DNA of 10,478 bases, taken from the NCBI GenBank assembly GCA_945788545.1, contig CALZMK010000026.1, positions 1 to 10,478 of the forward strand, written 5' to 3'. This stretch comes from an uncultured Prevotella sp. GTDB lineage: Bacteria > Bacteroidota > Bacteroidia > Bacteroidales > Bacteroidaceae. Positions 1 through 6,172 of the stretch are shown piece by piece. Both the position numbers and the translations under genes were made by a program. Each line of letters starts with the position of its first letter. The stretch's first letter is position 1. The notes under the pieces are model-generated. The model was given only the letters and a program-made list of their open reading frames with translations, had not been told where the DNA came from and did not search any database.

Positions 1-8
1 TCTGCCAT
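1..8 (-). CDS. Probable start of the next operon gene, cut by the window edge
   Basis: An ATG on the minus strand lies four bases after the TAA that closes the preceding open frame, and the first codons would read Met-Ala before the window ends. The tight spacing matches the rest of the operon (gaps of 4, 4 and 9 nt elsewhere), which is the only support. Nothing can be said about the product. Confidence 0.35.
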
Positions 9-12
9 GATG

Positions 13-345
13 TTATACTATGGATTGACGGATTTGATTGATGACCTGTTCTCGTGTCTGGGCAAGGGCGGCATGGAGCACCTCCATCTGCTTGGGGAAG
101 TAGGCCTCCAGCCACTCGTCCTTCTCGATGATGTCCTTGATGAACTTGATAGCCTGCTGGCGGTTGATCTCGATAGCCCGTTCTCCTTTCTTTCGGCCAT
201 TGAACCATGCCTTCGTCCACCAGACGATACCGTCCTTGTCGGGATATACACTGACCGTGCGCTGGATGTCGAAGCTCTGGATGTCGAAGTCGAAATCGGC
301 AAACGGGTCGATGATGCCCTGACTCTCTATGGCGAGGTCAAGAGT
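13..345 (-). CDS. C-terminal extension of the M23-like gene in the -1 frame after the A9 run
   Basis: This 110-codon open stretch begins right after the run of nine A and ends at a TAA at 15-13. It has no ATG, GTG or TTG near its beginning, and a TAA closes its frame just upstream inside the A-run, so it cannot start as a separate gene of useful length. The peptide looks like real protein: an acidic start (DPFADFDFD), a WWTKAWFNGRKKGERAI stretch, then an amphipathic helical half (INRQQAIKFIKDII, EKDEWLEAYF). It joins the M23-like frame if one A is read twice or one A is added, giving a protein of about 391 residues. It may be a programmed frameshift, transcriptional slippage, a real mutation, or a homopolymer sequencing error. 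I do not recognise the domain. Confidence 0.6.
   Translation of the reverse strand, partial: TLDLAIESQGIIDPFADFDFDIQSFDIQRTVSVYPDKDGIVWWTKAWFNGRKKGERAIEINRQQAIKFIKDIIEKDEWLEAYFPKQMEVLHAALAQTREQVINQIRQSIV
262..289. repeat. Short in-frame direct repeat, 13 bp with 15-bp period
   Basis: CTGGATGTCGAAG occurs at 262-274 and again at 277-289 on the plus strand. On the coding (minus) strand this gives the near-duplicated peptide DIQSFDIQR in the -1 frame extension. The period of 15 bp is a whole number of codons in that frame, so it looks like a small tandem duplication that kept the frame. Confidence 0.7.
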
Positions 346-1187
346 TTTTTTTTATCGAGTTCGCTCATGGTGGAGAGGAACACGCCGTGCATGAGGGCGA
401 GGTAGTTCAGGAAATCATGGGTGAGCAGGGTCTGTATGCGCCCGATGAGTCCGAAACTCCTTGCGCCCAACCCTAAAGGATTGAGCATGCTGGGCGCGTG
501 CTCGTAATAGACACCGCTATCGACACCTTCGGCCAATACGTCACGCAAGCGGGTCTCGGTGGCATCGGGTACCTTGTAACGGTTCATCAGCAGGTCGGTC
601 ATATACCTGCCGAAGAAACGCTGGTACATCTGGTCGATCTCTGCCTGTTGGTTGTCGTAAGGGGTATGGACATCGAAGTCCAATGTGGCCATCTCGGGAT
701 TGTTGCCCTGCATCTGTGTCTGGGAATTGACCACGAGGTTGTCTCTGACCATCGTCAGGAACTCCAGCGGATTGACCTCCTTGCCATTGTAGCGCACCTC
801 GATGTGCAGGGTATCGTCACAGACGGCGATGTTGTCGCCGGCCTTGACGTTCTTGCCGAAATTGCATACCGCCTCCTTGATGTGCGAATAGGTCACATCG
901 TAGCTGCTGTTGTCACCAGCGGCATAGTTGCGGTAGTTGACGGTGATGTTGAAACCCTTCTGGCGGTCACTGGCGATGCCGGAGACCACACCCGTGGCAA
1001 GGGCTTTCAACCAGGTATGCGGTGCCACCTTGAAATCGACACCGTGATGGAAGAAGTCCTTGCCGCTCTGTGGGTCGGTCTGCTGGCCATAGCCCATCGT
1101 TATCTCCAACGGGCAGGTCTCAGGCAACTCGAACGGCATGGCATAGCCGCTCGGGGAAATGAGGTTCATTGTGGGATTGTATTCCAT
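327..1187 (-). CDS. M23/LytM-fold protein with degenerate active site, transfer operon
   Basis: In zero frame this gene gives 286 residues. The first 140 or so match the LytM/M23 fold: HHGVD at 47-51 supplies the HxxxD zinc ligands, YSH at 100-102 corresponds to the usual Y-x-H, and TLHIEV at 126-131 followed by NGKEVNP corresponds to the family's HLHFEV...VNP end. The first His of HxH, the catalytic one, is Thr126, so the zinc site is kept but hydrolysis is doubtful. No signal peptide is visible, which is odd for a wall enzyme. Residues 150-286 are a helical region of unknown role. The frame ends just after nine A, and the -1 frame continues to position 13, so the natural product may be about 391 residues. 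It starts nine bases after the TraE-like gene; Met7 is an alternative start. A structural role in the transfer channel is inferred. Confidence 0.8.
   Translation of the reverse strand: MEYNPTMNLISPSGYAMPFELPETCPLEITMGYGQQTDPQSGKDFFHHGVDFKVAPHTWLKALATGVVSGIASDRQKGFNITVNYRNYAAGDNSSYDVTYSHIKEAVCNFGKNVKAGDNIAVCDDTLHIEVRYNGKEVNPLEFLTMVRDNLVVNSQTQMQGNNPEMATLDFDVHTPYDNQQAEIDQMYQRFFGRYMTDLLMNRYKVPDATETRLRDVLAEGVDSGVYYEHAPSMLNPLGLGARSFGLIGRIQTLLTHDFLNYLALMHGVFLSTMSELDKKKLLTSP
345..353 (-). other. Run of nine A: candidate slippery site
   Basis: In the minus-strand message the zero-frame codons are GAT AAA AAA AAA CTC. Three AAA codons in a row are a classic context for -1 ribosomal slippage, and a run of nine A also favours polymerase slippage. 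Zero frame stops five codons later (TAG at 329-327), while the -1 frame is open for 110 codons. A weak stem (ACTCT with AGAGT, 14-nt loop) begins at the last A of the run; it is short, and too close to the run to be a convincing stimulatory structure. Confidence 0.5.
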
Positions 1188-1196
1188 AACAGTCGG

Positions 1197-1700
1197 TTAG
1201 TTAGGCGTTACTATAACTGCGGTTCCCCATCCGGGTCTTTTGGTTGGGGTAAAATCGAGAATACCATCGAAACGGCTATCGTTCACCCAGATTGGATCAT
1301 CGAGGCTTGGGATGGAGGTGTCGATGCGTCCCCAACGATCGCCGCCTACAAACTGGCCATTGCTGCCGCCCATAGCACCGCTGCCGTCGGCAAGCAGTCC
1401 CATCTCCTGGTAGTCGAAGAACTTGGGCAGGGCAATGGTCATGCAGAGCATGGCGATACAGCTGCCGCCCCAGATGAGGATGCGCTTCTTGACGTTGCGG
1501 TCATCGTTGGCGATGGCATAGTAGATGGCGAAAGCACCGGCTATGCCGATGATGCAAGCCATTACGAACCCCAAGGTCTGAACGTAGGGAGTGTAACTAT
1601 AGAAGGTATCACCGGCCATACCGAGACCGTCAGTGATGCCGTCGGCAAAGGCATGGTTGGCCATGGCCATTGCTGCGAAGAGTAAGATTGTCTTTCTCAT
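1197..1700 (-). CDS. TraE-like (DUF4134-type) conjugation membrane protein
   Basis: The product has 167 residues. A signal-like segment (ILLFAAMAMANHAFA, cleavage about residue 19) is followed by two membrane helices at about 41-65 and 73-93, joined by a short charged loop (NDDRNVKKR). This layout and details such as TFYSYTPYVQTLGFV, GIAGAFAIYYA and W-G-x-S-C-I-A match the DUF4134 family, whose CTnDOT member TraE is a small inner-membrane part of the mating channel, comparable in size and topology to VirB2/VirB3-type proteins. Typical members end soon after the second helix; this one carries about 70 extra polar residues rich in Gly and Asp (GSGAMGGSNGQFVGGDRWG, then SIPSLDDPIWV). The ATG at 1700 is chosen because it gives the signal segment; an in-frame start further upstream would run through the end of the preceding gene. 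Confidence 0.8.
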   Translation of the reverse strand: MRKTILLFAAMAMANHAFADGITDGLGMAGDTFYSYTPYVQTLGFVMACIIGIAGAFAIYYAIANDDRNVKKRILIWGGSCIAMLCMTIALPKFFDYQEMGLLADGSGAMGGSNGQFVGGDRWGRIDTSIPSLDDPIWVNDSRFDGILDFTPTKRPGWGTAVIVTPN

Positions 1701-1710
1701 ATTTCTCGTA

Positions 1711-1746
1711 TTATTGGTGTTACTGATATTACTAATGTTACCTGTG
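1711..1746. repeat. Four degenerate 9-bp tandem units ahead of the TraE-like gene
   Basis: On the plus strand the units are TTATTGGTG, TTACTGATA, TTACTAATG and TTACCTGTG. They span the stop codon of the preceding gene and most of the 37-nt leader of the TraE-like gene. The leader is the longest gap in this part of the operon. It may be a low-complexity, weakly structured entry region for ribosomes; no function is shown. Confidence 0.55.
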
Positions 1747-2436
1747 CAGGTTGCGTTGTGTCTCCTGCGACTGTTCCTGTGAGCGCTCCTGCGCCAAGGA
1801 TGCGGTCTGCGTCTGGCGCTGGGAGTTGTTGCCAATCATCATCATCGCCATCAACGCGCCGCCAATCTTGCCAAGCAGTCCCGTGCGACCGAATATCATA
1901 TAGGAAGCGGCTATCAGAGCACCGATGCCCCAACCGGAAATCTTTCCCGAGGTGAGGTTGTTCAGGAAGTTGCCGAACATATTGCCACCATTGCCACCGA
2001 AGAGGTTGCCGAGGAAGGAACTGATACCACGGAGAGAGTCACCGATGGTGCCAAGCAGTCCCCGCGTTTCGGAGGCTGCTCCCTGCAATTCGGAAACTAC
2101 AGACGTAGTGGTGTCTCTGACCTGCTCTACGGTATTCTCGCCCGTGAAGCCGTTCACGGTGTCGTGGGCGAAACCGCCTACGCCTTCCACACCCTCGCGC
2201 AAGGTCTTGCCGACAGCCGTACCCATACTCTCACCAGGATTGGTGAGTTTGTCCCAGCCGGCATAGGCGGCGACACCTGTCACCACCGTGGTCTTGGGGT
2301 TCTTGGCTACTGCCGTGACTACCTTAGTTCCTGCTCCTGCGACACTGGCGCCGCCATGCCATAAGGTCGATGTGACCTTGGCTCCCCCGCGCCATAGCTT
2401 GGGGGCTACCTTTGTGACTAATGAGAACCATCCCAT
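1738..2436 (-). CDS. Glycine/alanine-rich membrane protein of the transfer operon, unknown function
   Basis: The product has 232 residues and I cannot assign it to a family. The N-terminal third is Gly/Ala/Val-rich with repeated W-R/H-G-G-A segments (LWRGGAKVTSTLWHGGASVAG) and a weakly hydrophobic stretch at about 49-60. A polar, probably helical middle (100-140) is followed by a Gly/Asn-rich linker (NLFGGNGGNMFGNFLNN). Two clear membrane helices then lie at about 168-183 and 186-202 (the second holds MAMMMIG), and a Gln/Ser/Arg-rich tail ends the protein. No signal peptide is evident. It starts four bases after the upstream gene's stop, so the two are probably translated together. Its place between secreted helical proteins and the TraE-like protein suggests a mating-channel component, by context only. 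Confidence 0.75.
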   Translation of the reverse strand: MGWFSLVTKVAPKLWRGGAKVTSTLWHGGASVAGAGTKVVTAVAKNPKTTVVTGVAAYAGWDKLTNPGESMGTAVGKTLREGVEGVGGFAHDTVNGFTGENTVEQVRDTTTSVVSELQGAASETRGLLGTIGDSLRGISSFLGNLFGGNGGNMFGNFLNNLTSGKISGWGIGALIAASYMIFGRTGLLGKIGGALMAMMMIGNNSQRQTQTASLAQERSQEQSQETQRNLHR

Positions 2437-2440
2437 ATCG

Positions 2441-3136
2441 TTATCGTTTTGGTTTTACATGCTTTGCGTTTATTCTCCAGATGTTCAGGCAGTCTTCCAC
2501 GACTCCTGCCTTGCCCTCCCGATGCGGAAGGGCACCATATTCTATTGTGTACCATACCAATCCCATGCTCGTGCTCTTGACAAGTTTGGTGAGCGTAGCC
2601 AACTGGCGGTTCATATCCTTCAGTTGCGGGCGTATGGAGAAGACCAGTTCGATGCGCTGCTTCTCGGTCATCTTCTTGTCGATACACACCTGACGTATGG
2701 TGTTGATGATGCCCAGACTCTTGTTGATGATGCTCACATAGATGTCGTTGCGCTTGTTGTGGAGTGCCACAGCAATGGCATTGGCGGGTGCATCGCCAAT
2801 CTGTGCGGACAGCCGACCCATATTCTCGCAGAGGTGGTTGACCTCGTAGTAGAAACCGTAGGTCTGGGCGGCATAGGAGATGATGTTGCGGAACGAACTC
2901 AGATACTCGTCAAACTGCTTCTGGAAGTTCTTGGTCTCCTTGACTTCCTGGTTCAGCCACACATGGCCTTCGGTCTCCATGGCCATCGTCTCCAACTGGG
3001 TATTGTACTGCGACTTGGCCTTGTTGGTATATTCGATGATCATGCCCGTCAGGACGGGATCCATCTGGGCATGGGCTACACCCGGCAGCATCCATACCAG
3101 TAAGGCGAGTAATATGCTATAGACAGTATTCCTCAT
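2441..3136 (-). CDS. Secreted helical transfer protein, paralogue of the upstream gene
   Basis: The product has 231 residues with a clear type I signal peptide (MRNTVYSILLALLVWMLPGVAHA, cleaved before Gln24). The mature part is almost all helical and charged, with no further membrane helix, so it is probably periplasmic. Two features recur in the protein encoded just upstream: an early F-x-K-x-F/Y-x-x-Y-L motif (here FQKQFDEYLSSF) and a late segment with a helix start (KMTEKQR), a leucine ladder and a closing V-W (GLVWYTIEY). This suggests gene duplication. Secreted helical proteins are typical of VirB5/TrbJ-type components of type IV secretion, but that match is by shape and context. The ATG at 3136 lies four bases after the upstream stop; an in-frame ATG at 3151 would add METKR and overlap the upstream gene. 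Confidence 0.75.
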   Translation of the reverse strand: MRNTVYSILLALLVWMLPGVAHAQMDPVLTGMIIEYTNKAKSQYNTQLETMAMETEGHVWLNQEVKETKNFQKQFDEYLSSFRNIISYAAQTYGFYYEVNHLCENMGRLSAQIGDAPANAIAVALHNKRNDIYVSIINKSLGIINTIRQVCIDKKMTEKQRIELVFSIRPQLKDMNRQLATLTKLVKSTSMGLVWYTIEYGALPHREGKAGVVEDCLNIWRINAKHVKPKR

Positions 3137-3140
3137 ACGC

Positions 3141-3923
3141 TTAGTCTCCATAGATGGCCACCTCCTTGGCATAGCGTTTCCAATGCGACAGCGACTGCAG
3201 GGCAATCTCGCGTTTGTCACGCTCTATCATGCCCGCCGTGGCACGGTTCCACACGTCACTCATGCGATAGTGGCGGATGCTGAGATAAAGCAGACGGAGC
3301 TTGTGGGAGAAAGAAGAGAGCTTGTCTTCCAACTCCCACAAGGTCTTGCTGCGCTCGGCTCCCGTCAGCATATTGGTTTCGCCACCTTTGGCTACCGCAT
3401 TTTTCAAGAGGTTGAAGACGGTCAGCATCTCCGTGGTGGTCTCCATGTAGAGGTTGTTCATGCTGACTGTGGCTGCAATGCCTTGCGGATTGTTGCTGAC
3501 AGCCTTCCTGAGTTTGTCGAGGGTGAGGAGGATGCGCACACCATCATCGTAAATGTGGGTGGCGGCCTTCAATGCCGAAGCATAGCCGTTGGCCATCGTC
3601 AGGTAGCTGTTGTATTCCTTCTCCCACTGTTTCATCTTGGTGAACTCACCGGCCATAGCATTCTGCATCAGAGCGGTGTTACGCTCTGCCTTGGTCTCCG
3701 ACTTCACGGTCTTGTTGATGATGCCGTTGCCGGTGGCCAGGATGGTGTATTCTCCAGGGTTGGAAGTCACAATCTGCGCATGGGCATGGTGGTGGCACAG
3801 CAACAACAGGATAAATGCTATCACCGACACCACCAGCCATTTGCGCTCAGATTCGTATTTACCAGAGGGAAACAGTCGGGAGGAGACCCTGCGGAGGAAG
3901 TTATTTGGTATTCGTAAACTCAT
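3141..3923 (-). CDS. Secreted helical transfer protein (VirB5/TrbJ-like by context)
   Basis: The product has 260 residues. A long basic n-region of about 28 residues (three RR/RK clusters) precedes a strong hydrophobic stretch (WLVVSVIAFILLLL) and the site CHHHAHA|Q at 49/50, so it is exported. The mature part is a long helical, charged protein with no Cys and no other membrane helix. It shares its layout with the next gene: WEKEYNSYL corresponds to FQKQFDEYL, and LTGAERSKTLWELEDKLSS...SDVW corresponds to MTEKQRIELVFSIRPQLKD...GLVW. The start overlaps the end of the PH-domain gene by 23 bases; it is the only ATG that keeps the signal peptide. A periplasmic or channel-tip role is inferred from context. 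Confidence 0.75.
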   Translation of the reverse strand: MSLRIPNNFLRRVSSRLFPSGKYESERKWLVVSVIAFILLLLCHHHAHAQIVTSNPGEYTILATGNGIINKTVKSETKAERNTALMQNAMAGEFTKMKQWEKEYNSYLTMANGYASALKAATHIYDDGVRILLTLDKLRKAVSNNPQGIAATVSMNNLYMETTTEMLTVFNLLKNAVAKGGETNMLTGAERSKTLWELEDKLSSFSHKLRLLYLSIRHYRMSDVWNRATAGMIERDKREIALQSLSHWKRYAKEVAIYGD

Positions 3924-4395
3924 GGATGTTGCGTCGCTTTTTGTTGATTTCTACTCTTTCACGGATGGTGTTTATCAAGTTCATCTTGTCAGGGACACCA
4001 ATGATGTCAAGGCGTGGACGGGTACGGTCGCCACTGTAGATGCTCACGGTCTTCAGGCCGAGGAGTATCTGGAGGAAGGAACGCTGCTCGCTATAGTCCA
4101 CCACACGGTACAGTTCGATGAAGTCCTTGGTTGTAGAGAAGATGCCGAATTCGTATTTTAGCTGCTCTCCACTGATGACATACACCATGCGCGTGATATA
4201 CAGGTAGCGATAGACCAGAAAGAGAACAGCCAACAGCACCAGCCCCAACAGATATGGAACTACACTTTCTGGCATGAGTCCTTCATAGCCGATGGCGATG
4301 AAAAGGAGGCACACACAGATTGCCGTCATGCCTTCCTGCACGACGAACTGCCGGCCCGATGGGTGGAGCCTGATGGATGGGTATGGTGTATTCAT
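3901..4395 (-). CDS. Membrane protein with bacterial PH domain (bPH_2-like)
   Basis: The product has 164 residues. Two membrane helices lie close together at about 22-38 and 46-66, followed by a short basic step (YRYLYITR) and a beta-rich domain at about 70-137. That domain has the look of the bPH_2 (DUF304/YdbS-like) family: MVYVISGEQLKYEFGIF, then DFIELYRVVDYSEQR, LGLKTVSIYSGD and LDIIGVPD. The basic C-terminus (RERVEINKKRR) would be cytoplasmic. The start ATG directly follows the TAA of the primase-like gene with no gap (TAAATG), and the end overlaps the next gene by 23 bases, so translation is probably coupled on both sides. Such domains usually help assemble membrane complexes; here it may place or stabilise part of the transfer machinery, which is inference. 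Confidence 0.8.
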   Translation of the reverse strand: MNTPYPSIRLHPSGRQFVVQEGMTAICVCLLFIAIGYEGLMPESVVPYLLGLVLLAVLFLVYRYLYITRMVYVISGEQLKYEFGIFSTTKDFIELYRVVDYSEQRSFLQILLGLKTVSIYSGDRTRPRLDIIGVPDKMNLINTIRERVEINKKRRNIHEFTNTK

Positions 4396-6144
4396 TTATC
4401 TGCCTCTGTGGTAGGTATGTTTCTTCTCGTCACTCTCGCTGACGGCTATCTCTCCGTCGTTATTGAGGTCGATGCCGGCATGGGTGGTGCGGCTTTCCTC
4501 TTTCTCTTCTTGCTGTGCTTTTTCTGTCTCCTGTCGGATAAGTTGGTCGTTCCAGTCCTTACTGCCGTCCTGCGGCACCTCACGCATGACGGTGAGATTG
4601 GCAAGGGCTTCGGTTTCACGCATCGTAGGATGCAGGAAGTTGACTGCGTAGGTCTTGACGGCCAGAAATGGCGACTCGCCACGCTGCACAAGGGCATTCT
4701 CGTTACGGGTACCGAAAGCGGGCATGACATCGAGTTCGCGATAGTCGTCCCAGTCCACAGTCATCACATAACCGTCAGGGAAATGTTTGTCGATGAAATC
4801 ATTCAGCACTTTTGTCTCTTCATCGGTAAGTCCCTCGTAATCGCCATTCTCCATAGCACACAATGCCCATTCAGGAACATGGTAGGTACCAAGGTCTTTC
4901 AGGTGGGCAAGTTCGCTGCCGATGGATAACTTATCGGTCATCGCCTTGTGGTATTCGTTTCTCAGCTGGGCCACTTTGACGGCTTGCTCATGTACATCCT
5001 CCTTGCAGCAGAGGTGGCTATGGCTCATATCATGCAGTTCATCGCAAGCATCGAAATACTTGGCGTATGCCTCGTACACGTCATTGGGCAAAAAATCCTC
5101 CTGACCGGAGTAGATGTCATCCTTGTTGATAAGGGTGGCCATGTATTCCTTCATGTCCTCGGGCACCTTGGGCAGATCGGCCTTGAGGTTGCGCAGTTCT
5201 CTGTTGAAGTTTGCAACGAACTGTTTGCCGGCCATATCGTTGTCGAAACATAGATGATGGCAGGCTTCCTGGGCTTCCTTGATGACTCCACGGAACTGCA
5301 TCACCGTGGGATTGCCTCCCGTAGAGAGGAAGACGGCATCGCCAAGATGCGGGTCGTGAGGAGCATGGAGCTGGTAGTAGGCCATGGCATCGTAGGCGCT
5401 CTCGAACCACAACACCTGCTTGGCATCCTTCAACGCTGTGCCGTTGGGACTGGCTATCCACAAGCCTTCGGAAGAGTTGCTGCCCAAGGCTTTTCCTTTG
5501 TATCCGCTGCTACCATCAAGACGTGGCTTGCCTCGCTCCTCAAAACCGACGACTCCCTCCTTGCTAGGAATGTGCAAGGGGAATGACAAGTTCTTATAGA
5601 AGCGTGGTTTGTTGTCTGCTGTCTTATGTGAGGCCAACACGAAATGCTGCGCAAAGGCTTTCTGCGTAGGGATGTCTATCATCCTGCTTTTGAAGAAGGG
5701 ATAGAACTTCTTGATGTTCTCCATATTGTGCTTCTGGTAGGTCAGCACACTGTAGTCCTTGATGTCGAAGGGCTTTATGTCTCTTTTGGGCTTGATGATA
5801 TTGCGCATATTGTATTCTATAGGTTGGTTCAGCAATCGGTTGCAGACGAGGTTCACGAGGTGATGGGGATTCATACCTGCCTGGTACTCTGAGAAGAACT
5901 CGGGGTGCTCGGTGATGAAGGAGATGACGTTGTACACCTTCTGCTGTGGCGGCTGGAAACAGCACTTGCCGTTCTGCGTGACGATGAACTTGTCTCCTTT
6001 CACACGGCGGCCTTCGCTGTCCAACCGCACATACGACGGATAGCGCAAGCCATCACGTCGGTGGAAGTGATAGCCTGCGTCTCTCAGCACGTCCTGAATA
6101 TCAATGCGTGCCTTGAAGTCGTCGTATGTGAGTTGGTCAGACAT
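4396..6144 (-). CDS. Primase-like protein, DUF3991/Toprim_2 type, with insertion in the Toprim domain
   Basis: The product has 582 residues. Residues 1-85 resemble the zinc-binding region of DnaG-type primases (RIDIQDVLRDAGYHF, then KFIVTQNGKCCFQPP, VYNVISFI) but lack the CHC2 Cys/His set, as in DUF3991 proteins. The Toprim part shows the acidic Glu248 in WFESAYDAM, a GGNP loop at 276-279 and the D-x-D pair in FDNDMAG (301-306). The family's closing KDWN motif comes only at 529-532, about 225 residues later, so a large segment is inserted. That segment is partly helical and has a compact part at about 456-504 (PDGYVMTVDWDDYREL, then RGESPFLAVKTY). The tail carries a perfect EF-hand-like loop, DLNNDGEIAVSE at 559-570. 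It probably acts on single-stranded DNA during transfer or replication. The ATG at 6144 is preferred because upstream in-frame sequence overlaps another gene. Confidence 0.8.
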   Translation of the reverse strand: MSDQLTYDDFKARIDIQDVLRDAGYHFHRRDGLRYPSYVRLDSEGRRVKGDKFIVTQNGKCCFQPPQQKVYNVISFITEHPEFFSEYQAGMNPHHLVNLVCNRLLNQPIEYNMRNIIKPKRDIKPFDIKDYSVLTYQKHNMENIKKFYPFFKSRMIDIPTQKAFAQHFVLASHKTADNKPRFYKNLSFPLHIPSKEGVVGFEERGKPRLDGSSGYKGKALGSNSSEGLWIASPNGTALKDAKQVLWFESAYDAMAYYQLHAPHDPHLGDAVFLSTGGNPTVMQFRGVIKEAQEACHHLCFDNDMAGKQFVANFNRELRNLKADLPKVPEDMKEYMATLINKDDIYSGQEDFLPNDVYEAYAKYFDACDELHDMSHSHLCCKEDVHEQAVKVAQLRNEYHKAMTDKLSIGSELAHLKDLGTYHVPEWALCAMENGDYEGLTDEETKVLNDFIDKHFPDGYVMTVDWDDYRELDVMPAFGTRNENALVQRGESPFLAVKTYAVNFLHPTMRETEALANLTVMREVPQDGSKDWNDQLIRQETEKAQQEEKEESRTTHAGIDLNNDGEIAVSESDEKKHTYHRGR

Positions 6145-6172
6145 TGTTAAGCTATGAGTGAAAAGAACATTT

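Noticed and set aside
18..302. Minus-strand frame of 94 codons at the left edge
   Set aside because: Its product is Ser/Arg-rich low-complexity sequence; the overlapping frame ending at 13 gives much more protein-like sequence.
498..1685. Long plus-strand open frame opposite the M23-like and TraE-like genes
   Set aside because: It lies antisense to two well-supported genes, spans their junction and shows no recognisable domain; it follows from the GC-rich codon use of the opposite strand.
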